From: Cellulomonas xylanilytica
Lineage (GTDB): Bacteria > Actinomycetota > Actinomycetes > Actinomycetales > Cellulomonadaceae
Direction: 5' to 3'
DNA length: 64,000 nucleotides
Assembly: GCF_007989805.1 (NCBI RefSeq)
Contig: NZ_BJUB01000003.1
Location: 124,001 to 188,000, forward strand
The position numbers and the translations under genes were made by a program. Under the pieces are notes generated by a model. The model saw nothing but the letters and a program-made list of their open reading frames with translations, did not search any database and was not told the DNA's origin. Shown here piece after piece: positions 9,009 through 19,336 of the stretch; positions within the stretch are counted from its first letter, which is position 1; each line of letters begins with the position of its first letter.

Positions 9009-9935
9009 TCAGATGCGATCGCCGACGCTGAGCTCGAGCAGCCCGGCGGCCCGCAGGCCGTCGCGGATCTGCGCGAGCTCGTCGTCGGTCGCGGGGACGA
9101 GCGGGAGGCGCACCGAGCGCTCGGGCAGGACGCCCAGCACCTGGAGCGCGGCCTTCGCGGAGACGGTCTGGAAGCCGGCACCGTTGAGCGCGTCGATCAC
9201 GGAAGTGATCGATCGGAAGGTCTGGAGGGCAGCGGCGTGGTCGCCGGCGTCGAACGCGGCCACGATCTCGGACACCTGCCGCCCGACGACGTGGGTCGAG
9301 ACACCCACGATCCCGACGGCGCCGTGCGCCAGCAGGGTCAGCAGGGCGCTGTCGTCGCCGGAGTACCAGGCCAGGCCCGTCTCGGCGATCGACTTGGCGG
9401 CGGCGTACGCCTCACCGCCGGCGTCCTTCATGGCGACGACCCGGTCGTGGCGCGCGAGCGCGGCGATCGTCGCGGGGGCGAACCGCACGGCGGTCCGGCC
9501 GGGCACGTCGTACAGCATGACGGGGAGCTCGGTCGCGTCGGCGACCGCCTCGACGTGCCGGCGGATCCCCTCCTGCGAGGGTCGCGAGTAGTACGGGCTC
9601 ACGACGAGCAACCCGTGCGCGCCGGCCTCGGCGGCCTGCTCGGCCATGCGGACCGCGTGCGCGGTGTCGTTGGACCCGGCACCGGCGACGACCCAGGCGC
9701 GGTCGCCGACCGCCTCGACGACAGCCTGGACCAGCTCGGCCTTCTCGGGCGCGTGCGTCGTCGACGCCTCTCCCGTGGTGCCGTTGAGCACGAGCCCGTC
9801 GTTGCCGTGGTCCACCAGGTGCTTCGCGAGCTGCACGGCCCGGGCGAGGTCGACCGCGCCGTCCGCCGTCATCGGCGTGACCATCGCGGTGAGCACGGAC
9901 CCGAACGGGCGGGCGGGCGTGGAGGTGCGCGGCAT
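9009..9935 (-). CDS. dapA: 4-hydroxy-tetrahydrodipicolinate synthase
   Basis: Condenses pyruvate with aspartate semialdehyde in the diaminopimelate/lysine pathway. 308 residues from ATG 9935. It is a TIM barrel with the GTTGE phosphate/carboxylate loop, the catalytic tyrosine in VVSPYYSRP, and the Schiff-base lysine in VVAMKDAGG. Length matches the family. The gene lies in a thyA-folA-dapA-rnj run. dapB, encoding the next enzyme of the pathway, is about 6 kb away in this window. Confidence 0.96.
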   Translation of the reverse strand: MPRTSTPARPFGSVLTAMVTPMTADGAVDLARAVQLAKHLVDHGNDGLVLNGTTGEASTTHAPEKAELVQAVVEAVGDRAWVVAGAGSNDTAHAVRMAEQAAEAGAHGLLVVSPYYSRPSQEGIRRHVEAVADATELPVMLYDVPGRTAVRFAPATIAALARHDRVVAMKDAGGEAYAAAKSIAETGLAWYSGDDSALLTLLAHGAVGIVGVSTHVVGRQVSEIVAAFDAGDHAAALQTFRSITSVIDALNGAGFQTVSAKAALQVLGVLPERSVRLPLVPATDDELAQIRDGLRAAGLLELSVGDRI

Positions 9936-9985
9936 GGGGCCACGGTACCGCCCCGCGTGCGCACGTCGCGGTGCGGTTCCGCCCC

Positions 9986-10486
9986 TCAGGCGCGCAGGTA
10001 CGACTCGAACCGGTACCGCGTGCCGCCGGCCGACGAGACGTGCCACCCGTGGTCGGGGTCGACGTTCGCGCGCCGCCAGGTGCCGCGGTCGAGGGCCGGG
10101 GCACGCGTGTCGCCGCCGACGTCGAGCGACACGACGGTGAGCTCGACGCGCTGCGCGAGCGGGAGGAACGTCCGGTAGACCTCTCCCCCGCCGATGACCC
10201 AGGCGTCGCGGTCCCCGACCAGCCGGAGCGCCTCGTCGATGCCGTGCACGACGAGCGCACCGGCGGCCTCGAACCCGGGTGTGCGGGTGAGGACGACGTT
10301 GTCGCGGCCGGGCAGCGGCCGGAACCGGGCCGGCAGCGACGCCCACGTGGCCCGGCCCATGATCACGGGGTGCCCGCGGGTGAGCTCGCGGAAGTGGGCC
10401 ATGTCCTCGGGGACGTGCCACGGCAGGGTGCCGTCGCGCCCGATGATCCCGGTGGGGGTCTGGGCCCAGACGAGCGCCAGGCTCAC
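9986..10486 (-). CDS. folA: dihydrofolate reductase
   Basis: NADPH-dependent reduction of dihydrofolate, regenerating the folate oxidised by thymidylate synthase. 166 residues, with [20 protein letters not shown] at the N-terminus carrying the Met20-type loop and substrate site. [12 protein letters not shown] and VIGGGEVY supply the NADPH-binding motifs. The start GTG 10486 overlaps the thyA stop as GTGA, so translation is coupled to thyA. The open frame extends further upstream inside thyA but those residues are arginine-rich shadow sequence. Confidence 0.95.
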   Translation of the reverse strand: MSLALVWAQTPTGIIGRDGTLPWHVPEDMAHFRELTRGHPVIMGRATWASLPARFRPLPGRDNVVLTRTPGFEAAGALVVHGIDEALRLVGDRDAWVIGGGEVYRTFLPLAQRVELTVVSLDVGGDTRAPALDRGTWRRANVDPDHGWHVSSAGGTRYRFESYLRA

Positions 10487-11286
10487 ACGGCCACCGGCGC
10501 CTTGATGGCGGGGTGGTACCGGTAGTCGACCACCTGGACGTCGTCGAACGTGTAGTCGAACAGCGAGTCGGCCTGGCGCAGCTCGAGGGTCGGCGCCGGG
10601 TACGGCGTCCGGCTGAGCTGCTCGCGGACCTGGTCGACGTGGTTGTCGTAGATGTGGCAGTCCCCGCCGGTCCACACGAAGTCGCCGACCTCGAGGCCCA
10701 CCTGCTGGGCGACCATGTGGGTCAGCAGCGCGTAGGAGGCGATGTTGAACGGCACGCCGAGGAACAGGTCCGCGGACCGCTGGTAGAGCTGGCAGGAGAG
10801 CCGGCCGTCGGCGACGTAGAACTGGAAGAACGCGTGGCACGGCGCGAGCGCCATCGAGGGGATGTCCGCGACGTTCCAGGCCGACACGATGTGCCGGCGG
10901 GAGTCGGGATCACGGCGCAGGTTGGCCAGCAGCTCGCTGATCTGGTCGATGTGCCCGCCGTCCGGCGTCGGCCAGCTGCGCCACTGCACGCCGTACACCG
11001 GCCCCAGCTCGCCGTCGGCGTCCGCCCACTCGTCCCAGATCGTCACGGCGTTCTCGTGCAGGTAGGCGACGTTCGACTCGCCCCGCAGGAACCACAGCAG
11101 CTCGTGCACGATGGAGCGCAGGTGGACGCGCTTCGTCGTCACGAGCGGGAACCCCGCCGACAGGTCGAAGCGCATCTGGTGGCCGAACACGCTGCGGGTC
11201 CCTGTGCCGGTGCGGTCCGCCTTCGGGGTGCCGGTCTCCAGCACGAGCCGCAGGAGGTCCTCGTACGGCGTGGGCGTCTCCGTCAT
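10483..11286 (-). CDS. thyA: thymidylate synthase
   Basis: Methylates dUMP to dTMP using methylenetetrahydrofolate. 267 residues, close to the E. coli length. Motifs seen are [19 protein letters not shown] near the N-terminus, the catalytic cysteine in [12 protein letters not shown], and [22 protein letters not shown] 11286 is chosen; ATG 11295 three codons upstream is an equal alternative, and neither has a strong ribosome site. It overlaps folA by 4 bases. It is divergent from the semialdehyde dehydrogenase gene with a 71-base gap. Confidence 0.95.
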   Translation of the reverse strand: MTETPTPYEDLLRLVLETGTPKADRTGTGTRSVFGHQMRFDLSAGFPLVTTKRVHLRSIVHELLWFLRGESNVAYLHENAVTIWDEWADADGELGPVYGVQWRSWPTPDGGHIDQISELLANLRRDPDSRRHIVSAWNVADIPSMALAPCHAFFQFYVADGRLSCQLYQRSADLFLGVPFNIASYALLTHMVAQQVGLEVGDFVWTGGDCHIYDNHVDQVREQLSRTPYPAPTLELRQADSLFDYTFDDVQVVDYRYHPAIKAPVAV

Positions 11287-11357
11287 GCGCGCCATCGTAG
11301 GTCGCCGCCGGCGGCGGCTCGTCGCGCCGACGCGCCGTGGACGACATACTGCTGGGT

Positions 11358-12830
11358 ATGACGCCGCCGTCCCTGCCCCCGACCGTCGCCGCCCACGTCC
11401 CCACCGGGGTCCTGATCGACGGGGCATGGCGCCCTGCGTCCTCGGGCAGGACGTTCGAGGTCGCCGACCCCGCCACCACCGAGACGCTCTTCGACGTGGC
11501 CGACGGCGGTGAGCAGGACGCGCTCGACGCCCTCACCGCGGCGTCCGCTGCGTTCCCGCAGTGGCGCGCGACCGCCCCCCGCGTGCGCGCCGAGCTGCTG
11601 CGGGCGGTCTTCGAGACGCTGACCGCGCGCACGGAGGACATCGCCGCGCTGGTGACGGCCGAGGGCGGCAAGCCGCTCGCCGAGTCGCGCGCCGAGGTCG
11701 CGTACGGCGCCGACTACGTCCGGTGGTACTCCGAGCAGGCCGTCCGCTTCGAGGGTCTGGCCCGGCGTGCACCGTCGGGGACGAACCACCAGCTCGTCCT
11801 GCGGCGCCCCGTCGGACCGGCGCTGCTCATCACGCCGTGGAACTTCCCGATCGCGATGATCGCGCGCAAGGTCGCCCCGGCGCTGGCCGCGGGGTGCACC
11901 GTCGTCATCAAGCCGGCCCAGCTCACCCCGCTGACCACCTCGTACGTCGCGGAGATCATCCGCGAGGAGCTGGAGGGACGCGGCCTGCCGACGGGCGTCA
12001 TCAACGTGGTGCCGTCCGCGTCGGCGCGCACGATCTCCGGTCCCCTCCTGGCGGACCCGCGGCTGCGCAAGCTCTCCTTCACCGGCTCCACCGAGGTCGG
12101 TGCCGCGCTGCTCAAGGCGTCGGCCGACAACATCCTGCGCACGTCGATGGAGCTGGGCGGCAACGCGCCGTTCCTCGTGTTCGAGGACGCCGACATCCCC
12201 GCCGCGGTGCAGGGTGCCGTGCAGGCCAAGATGCGCAACGCGGGCCAGACGTGCGTCGCCGCCAACCGCTTCCTCGTGCACGCGTCCGTCGCGGAGGAGT
12301 TCACGGCGGGGCTCACCGAGGCGTTCGACCGCCTGGTCGTCGGGCACGGTGCCGACGAGGGCACCACGGTCGGTCCCCTCATCGAGTCCTCGGCCGTCGA
12401 CCGCGTCGAGGAGGTCGTCGCCGAAGCCGTCGACGCGGGCGCCCGCGTCCGGATCGGCGGCGACCGGCCCGACCGCCCGGGGTACTTCTACGCGCCGACG
12501 GTCCTCGACCGGGTGTCCGCCGACCTGCGCGTGATCACCGAGGAGACGTTCGGCCCCGTCGCCCCCGTGGTGACGTTCGGCTCCGAGGAGGAGGGCGTCT
12601 CGCTGGCGAACTCGACCCCGTTCGGCCTGGTGGCGTACGCCTACACGCGGGACATCGCCCGGGTCATGCGGCTCGCGGAGTCGGTCGACACCGGGATGCT
12701 CGGCGTGAACCGCGGGATCGTCTCCGACGCGAGCGCACCGTTCGGCGGTGTGAAGTCCTCGGGCCTGGGCCGCGAGGGCGGCGAGGCGGGCCTCGAGGAG
12801 TATCTCGACAGCGTGTACGTCGCGATCTGA
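11358..12830 (+). CDS. gabD: NAD(P)-dependent succinate-semialdehyde dehydrogenase-like
   Basis: Aldehyde dehydrogenase of 490 residues from ATG 11358. It carries the Rossmann region [13 protein letters not shown], the general-base glutamate in MELGGNAPF and the catalytic cysteine in [16 protein letters not shown] and the overall similarity fit the succinate-semialdehyde dehydrogenase branch, which would finish the putrescine-GABA route encoded at 47697-59540. Substrate assignment is by family resemblance only. An in-frame ATG at 11337 would add seven residues. Confidence 0.82.
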   Translation: MTPPSLPPTVAAHVPTGVLIDGAWRPASSGRTFEVADPATTETLFDVADGGEQDALDALTAASAAFPQWRATAPRVRAELLRAVFETLTARTEDIAALVTAEGGKPLAESRAEVAYGADYVRWYSEQAVRFEGLARRAPSGTNHQLVLRRPVGPALLITPWNFPIAMIARKVAPALAAGCTVVIKPAQLTPLTTSYVAEIIREELEGRGLPTGVINVVPSASARTISGPLLADPRLRKLSFTGSTEVGAALLKASADNILRTSMELGGNAPFLVFEDADIPAAVQGAVQAKMRNAGQTCVAANRFLVHASVAEEFTAGLTEAFDRLVVGHGADEGTTVGPLIESSAVDRVEEVVAEAVDAGARVRIGGDRPDRPGYFYAPTVLDRVSADLRVITEETFGPVAPVVTFGSEEEGVSLANSTPFGLVAYAYTRDIARVMRLAESVDTGMLGVNRGIVSDASAPFGGVKSSGLGREGGEAGLEEYLDSVYVAI

Positions 12831-12859
12831 GGACGAGAGCCTGTGTCACAGTTGCCCGC

Positions 12860-13552
12860 GTGACGCAGGACGCGGAGGGACGGGCAGCCATCCGGCAGGC
12901 CGTCTCGGTCTCCCTGGCCACCGGCCTGTACGGCGTCTCGTTCGGCGCCCTGGCGGTCGCCGCCGGGCTGTCCGTCCCGCAGGCCATGGCGCTGAGCCTC
13001 CTGATGTTCTCGGGCGGCTCGCAGTTCGCGTTCATCGGCGTCGTGGGCGCAGGTGGTCTGCCCGGCGCAGCCATCGCGACCGCCGGGCTGCTCGGCGTCC
13101 GCAACGGCCTCTACGGCCCGCAGGTGGCACCGCTCATCGACTCGCGCGGCTGGCGTCGTCCGCTCGCCGCCCAGCTGACCATCGACGAGTCGACGGCCGT
13201 GGCGACCGCCCACGAGGCACCGCACGCGGCCCGGCTCGGCTTCTGGTGGACGGGCGTGGGTGTCTTCGTGCTCTGGAACGTGTTCACGCTGGTCGGCGCC
13301 CTCGCCGGCGACCGCATGGGTGACCCGGCGCGGTACGGGCTCGACGCCGCCGCGGCCGCCGCGTTCCTCGGCCTGGTCTGGCCGCGCGTGACCGGCCCGG
13401 CCTCGCGCCTCGCGCAGACCGTGGCCGTCGGCGCCGTCGTCGTCGCGCTCGCGCTCACTCCCCTGGTGCCCGCCGGGATCCCCGTGCTGCTGGCCGCCGT
13501 CGTCGCGATCGTCGCGGGCCTCGTCGCCCGCGAGCCGGAGCCGGCCGCATGA
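12860..13552 (+). CDS. azlC: AzlC-family branched-chain amino acid exporter subunit
   Basis: Large subunit of the two-part AzlCD exporter (branched-chain amino acids and analogues). 230 residues with about seven helices. The typical N-terminal LYGVSFGALAVAAGLSVPQA and MFSGGSQFAFIG motifs are present. The start is GTG 12860, 29 bases after the dehydrogenase stop. Its last codons overlap azlD as ATGA, so the two subunits are translationally coupled. Confidence 0.88.
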   Translation: MTQDAEGRAAIRQAVSVSLATGLYGVSFGALAVAAGLSVPQAMALSLLMFSGGSQFAFIGVVGAGGLPGAAIATAGLLGVRNGLYGPQVAPLIDSRGWRRPLAAQLTIDESTAVATAHEAPHAARLGFWWTGVGVFVLWNVFTLVGALAGDRMGDPARYGLDAAAAAAFLGLVWPRVTGPASRLAQTVAVGAVVVALALTPLVPAGIPVLLAAVVAIVAGLVAREPEPAA

Positions 13553-13869
13553 GCGCGGCCGCGACCTGGGTCGCGCTGATCGTCGCCAGCGCCGTCGTCT
13601 TCGCGCTCAAGCTCGCGGGGCACCTCGTGCCCAAGCACTGGCTCGCCGAGCCGCGCGTCGCCCGCACCGCCGCGCTCGTGACCGTCGCCCTGCTGTCGGC
13701 GCTCGTCGCCGTGCAGACCGCCACGCGCGGCAACGAGCTCGTGCTCGACGCACGGCTGCCCGCGCTCGTCGTCGCCGCGATCGCGCTGGCCCTGCGCGCA
13801 CCGTTCATCGTCGTCGTCCTGCTCGCCGCGGTCACCGCAGCGGTGCTCCGCGCACTCGGCATGCCCTGA
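13549..13869 (+). CDS. azlD: AzlD-family exporter small subunit
   Basis: 106-residue, roughly four-helix partner of AzlC; both are needed for export in this family. It begins at ATG 13549 inside the azlC stop (ATGA). The short length, hydrophobic profile and position directly after azlC fit. The sequence is poorly conserved in the family, so context carries most of the weight. Confidence 0.85.
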   Translation: MSAAATWVALIVASAVVFALKLAGHLVPKHWLAEPRVARTAALVTVALLSALVAVQTATRGNELVLDARLPALVVAAIALALRAPFIVVVLLAAVTAAVLRALGMP

Positions 13870-13974
13870 GACCATGGGCACCATCGACGGCCGTCGGCCG
13901 TTGGGTGTCCGAACCCGCCTCGTCGGGCGCTGCAGTCGCGCGTCCGCACCTCGTCACCCCGGAGGAACCCCCTC

Positions 13975-14601
13975 GTGGCCACTGCCGCCCAGCGCAGCTC
14001 GCTCGGCTCCATCATCTTCCTGTCGCGCTGGCTGCAGGTGCCTCTCTACCTCGGCCTGATCGTCGCCCAGGCGATCTACGTCTGGCAGTTCATGGTCGAG
14101 CTGGCGCACATCTTCGACGAGGTGTTCCTGCACGGCGGGATGGACGAGTCCGCGATCATGCTCGCGGTCCTGGGCCTGGTCGACGTCGTCATGATCGCGA
14201 ACCTGCTGATCATGGTGATCATCGGCGGCTACGAGACGTTCGTGTCCCGGATCAAGCTCGACGACCACCCGGACCAGCCGGAATGGCTCTCGCACGTCAA
14301 CGCGAACGTGCTGAAGACCAAGCTCGCCATGTCGATCATCGGCATCTCCTCGATCCACCTGCTGGCCAGCTTCATCCGGGCCGAGGCCATCCTCGAGGAG
14401 CCCCAGGGCAACGCCGTCCTCCTGTGGCAGACGGCGATCCACCTCGCCTTCATCCTGTCGGCGGTCGCGCTGGCCTGGATCGACAAGATCTCGGCCAAGC
14501 ACCCGCCGAAGTCCGTCCCCGTCGCCGGCGACGCCCGCGGGCCGGTCACCAACCCGCCCAAGGCGTCGGACGACCAGCGCGAGACGGTCGGCGTCCTCTA
14601 G
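13975..14601 (+). CDS. YqhA/UPF0114 family membrane protein
   Basis: 208-residue inner-membrane protein resembling the YqhA (TIGR00645) family of unknown function. It has about four helices, with [16 protein letters not shown] in helix 1 and an asparagine-rich [18 protein letters not shown] after helix 2. The C-terminal 45 residues are polar and proline-rich. GTG 13975 is preceded by GGAGGAA at 13961. The stop TAG shares its last base with the GTG of the next gene (TAGTG), indicating coupling. Confidence 0.85.
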   Translation: MATAAQRSSLGSIIFLSRWLQVPLYLGLIVAQAIYVWQFMVELAHIFDEVFLHGGMDESAIMLAVLGLVDVVMIANLLIMVIIGGYETFVSRIKLDDHPDQPEWLSHVNANVLKTKLAMSIIGISSIHLLASFIRAEAILEEPQGNAVLLWQTAIHLAFILSAVALAWIDKISAKHPPKSVPVAGDARGPVTNPPKASDDQRETVGVL

Positions 14602-15163
14602 TGCCCCTGTTCACCGACAACGCCGACGTCTCGGTCCGCCCCGCGGTCCGGGGCGACGAGCACGCGATCGCCCGCATCCAGGTCGAGGCGTGGCAGCTGT
14701 CGCACGTCGAGGTCCTGGGGCAGGGCGCGCTGGACCTGCTCGACGCGTCCGCGATCGAGGCGCAGTGGGCGTCGGCGGTCTCGTCCCCGCCCGGTGCGGG
14801 CTACCGCGTGCTGGTCGCGTGCGACGGACCGACCGTGGTCGGCGTCGTGTCGGTCGCGCCGGTCCCCGCCGCGGAGGACCGGCCGTTCGACGCCCCGGGC
14901 GGCGCGATCCTCGCGCTCGAGGTCGAGCCCGCCCACCAGCGCGTGGGCCACGGGTCGCGACTCCTCGCCGCTGCCGTCGACACGCTGCGTGAGGACGGCG
15001 CCGACCAGGTGCACACGTGGGTGCTCGACGGCGACGACGCGCGCGCGCAGTTCCTCGCCTCCGCCGGGCTCGGTCCCGACGACGTGGTCCGCGAGCTGGT
15101 CTCGGGCCGCATGCCCGACGGCTCGGTGCGGACCGTCACCGAGCACCGCTGGTCCGCCTCGAT

Positions 15164-15167
<4 letters not shown>
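14601..15167 (+). CDS. GNAT-family N-acetyltransferase
   Basis: 188 residues with an acetyl-CoA-dependent GNAT fold. The N-terminal strand SVRPAVRGDEHAIARIQVEAW is typical. The core motif A is HQRVGHGSRLLAAAV (near residue 115), where the pyrophosphate loop reads Q-R-V-G-H-G. The substrate is unknown. Start GTG 14601 overlaps the preceding TAG by one base. Its TAG stop lies in a CTAG shared with the stop of the convergent downstream gene. Confidence 0.85.
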
Positions 15168-17231
<2,064 letters not shown>

Positions 17232-17299
17232 GCCCCATCATCGCGCGCCGCACGTCGCTGCGGGTCAAGATCGTCCCTGCACGTCCCGATGTGGTCTGG

Positions 17300-19138
17300 A
17301 TGGACCCGGCCCGCCAGCTCATCGACCTGCGACGGCGACCGGAGGCTCTCGTCGCGGCCGTGGGCGTCGTCGTCCTCGCACTGACGTACGCGATGGTCGT
17401 CTGGAACAACGTCCTGGAGAGCCGCTCGTCGGCCGGGTACGGCTGGCCCGAGGACCAGGTGGTCCTCGTCACGGTGCGCTGGACGCTGACCGTCGTGCTG
17501 TGGTGCTCGGTCGTGTGGGTCGCGTCCCGCCGCCAGGCCCGGCTGGGCCACCCGTGGCGGGTCCCGGCGATCGCCCTGGGCGTGATCGCGCTCTGGGTCG
17601 TCACGTCGTGGAGGTCGGACTATCAGCAGGGCCTGCTCGCGATCGCCGTCCCCTGGCCCGGTCCGGTGCCGGGCGTCGTCAGTCTCGTCCTCCCCGAGAA
17701 CGACCTCCTGTCGTCCTGGGCCGTCCGACCCGGGATCGTGACGCCGTTCCTCCTCGCCGTGGCCGTCACCGTCGTCGCGCGCGCGGCGGCCCGACGCGCG
17801 ACCGCGGACGGCCGACCTGACCCGTCGGTCCCGTCGAGCGCAGCGACGCGTACCGCCCTGGTGGTCCTCGCTCCGCTCACCGTCGCCGCCGTCGTCACAG
17901 CGACGTCCCTGCTGTGGTCCCGCTCCCGCCGCGAAGGGACGTCGGACCTCGTCCTGAGCATGCTCGTCGACCCCGGCGCCCGCCTGGCCGTCGCGATCAC
18001 TGCCGCGCTGCTGCTCGGCGGGACCGGACGGGTCGGCAGGGTGCTGACCGGTCTGGTCACGGTCGTCGCTGTCGGTCCGCTGGTGCTGACCTGGTGGGCC
18101 GGGGCTCCCGGCGAGAAGCTGGCGGGCGCGGCGCTCGGAGCGCTGGCCGTCTGCCTGGCGGCGGCCGTCCATCCCGTGTCGACGGCCCTGTCCCGGACGG
18201 ACCGCGTCGAGCCCGGGTCGGCGCCCATCGACGCTCAACCGGTGCGGGGCCGGCAGGTCGGCCCTGCTCACACGGCTCCCGACCTCGTGCAGCCCGTCGT
18301 CGGCCTCGTCCTCGCGCTCGTGGTCGCCGCGTTCGCGATGCTGGCCGCAGAGCCGGTCCTCCGGGCCGCGGCGGGCGACCACGCGGACAGCGTCACGCGC
18401 GGCATGGTCTGGGACGAAGGTTCCGGCTGGGCGTGGTCCATCGGGGTGTGCCTGCTGCTCACCTGGTCCGCGACCCGGGGGCTCGCCCGCCGCGGCTCCC
18501 GCTTCACGGCGGCGCCCCTCGTCCTGGCCCTGGCGATCGTCGTGAACGACGCCCTGGTCTGGCACACGAACGAGCTCGACGTCCGCACGCCGCTGTCCAC
18601 GGCGATCGACCCCGGCAGGTACTACGGCTCACCGTCGTGGGCCTTCACTGCAGCCGCCCCCTTCGTCGTCGGCGCGCTGCTGGTGGTCGCCTGGTGGCTC
18701 GGTCGCCGCGTCGCGCCGGTCGCCCCACCGCCACGCTCCGCGCTCGTACCCGCCGCCATCGTCGTCGCGCTTCCCGCGCTGGCGGCCGCCGCACTCGTCG
18801 TCGCCGTCCTGGCGGTGAACGCAGGCGACGTGATCACGGACGCGCAGCGCGGGCAGCTCCTCACGCTCGCGCTGATGGCTCTCCTGGTGCTCGGGTTCCC
18901 GCTCCTCGCGTCGGGCGGGGGTCGCGCCGGCGTGGTGGCGACGCTCGCCGGGGTCCTCGCGATCCCCGGCATCATGACGATCCCGCTGTCGTCGGCGCCC
19001 CTCGCCGCGCTCGCCGTGACGGGGTCCTCGCTGTCCCTGGTGCCCCTGGCTCGGGCGATTGCCCGGGCGCGATCTCGACGAGCGACGACGACACGAGAGA
19101 TCGCACCGGTGCCCGACCGGGCGCCTGCCGCCAGATGA
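17300..19138 (+). CDS. large polytopic membrane protein of unknown function
   Basis: 612 residues from ATG 17300, with about 14 predicted membrane helices. I do not recognise the family. Longer loops occur around residues 95-135 (with GPVPGVVSLVLPENDLLSSW) and 300-320, and another before helix 12 (NELDVRTPLSTAIDPGRYYG). No ATP-binding, glycosyltransferase or protease motif was seen. A GTG three codons upstream (17291) is an alternative start. It is divergent from the AraC-like gene and followed by a perfect 12-base palindrome. It may be a transporter or sensor; function is open. Confidence 0.7.
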   Translation: MDPARQLIDLRRRPEALVAAVGVVVLALTYAMVVWNNVLESRSSAGYGWPEDQVVLVTVRWTLTVVLWCSVVWVASRRQARLGHPWRVPAIALGVIALWVVTSWRSDYQQGLLAIAVPWPGPVPGVVSLVLPENDLLSSWAVRPGIVTPFLLAVAVTVVARAAARRATADGRPDPSVPSSAATRTALVVLAPLTVAAVVTATSLLWSRSRREGTSDLVLSMLVDPGARLAVAITAALLLGGTGRVGRVLTGLVTVVAVGPLVLTWWAGAPGEKLAGAALGALAVCLAAAVHPVSTALSRTDRVEPGSAPIDAQPVRGRQVGPAHTAPDLVQPVVGLVLALVVAAFAMLAAEPVLRAAAGDHADSVTRGMVWDEGSGWAWSIGVCLLLTWSATRGLARRGSRFTAAPLVLALAIVVNDALVWHTNELDVRTPLSTAIDPGRYYGSPSWAFTAAAPFVVGALLVVAWWLGRRVAPVAPPPRSALVPAAIVVALPALAAAALVVAVLAVNAGDVITDAQRGQLLTLALMALLVLGFPLLASGGGRAGVVATLAGVLAIPGIMTIPLSSAPLAALAVTGSSLSLVPLARAIARARSRRATTTREIAPVPDRAPAAR

Positions 19139-19142
19139 CGGC

Positions 19143-19154
19143 ACCGTCGACGGT
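19143..19154. other. perfect 12-base palindrome after membrane protein gene
   Basis: ACCGTCGACGGT, starting 5 bases after the stop of the 612-residue membrane protein. It is too short for a good terminator stem without a loop and could be a protein-binding dyad. The rest of the gap to 19300 shows nothing recognisable. Confidence 0.3.
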
Positions 19155-19300
19155 CGCACGGCCCGCAGATGGCCGGCAACTGCTGCGACGCTCGCCATCA
19201 CGCTGGCGACTGCCGTCCATCCGCTCGCCTCGGTCTCACGCCTCGACCTCCGGGACGACGTCGCGGGCGACCGCGCCGGACCTGGCCGGGCCGCGTCGTC

Positions 19301-19335
19301 GTGACGTGACGTGACGGGACGTGACGTGACGTGAC
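19301..19335. repeat. seven-copy GTGAC tandem repeat
   Basis: Seven contiguous pentamers, GTGAC x3, GGGAC, GTGAC x3, end one base before the GH127 stop triplet (19337-19339). The repeat is outside both flanking genes, immediately 3' of GH127. The fourth unit has one substitution. Confidence 0.9.
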
Positions 19336-19336
19336 C

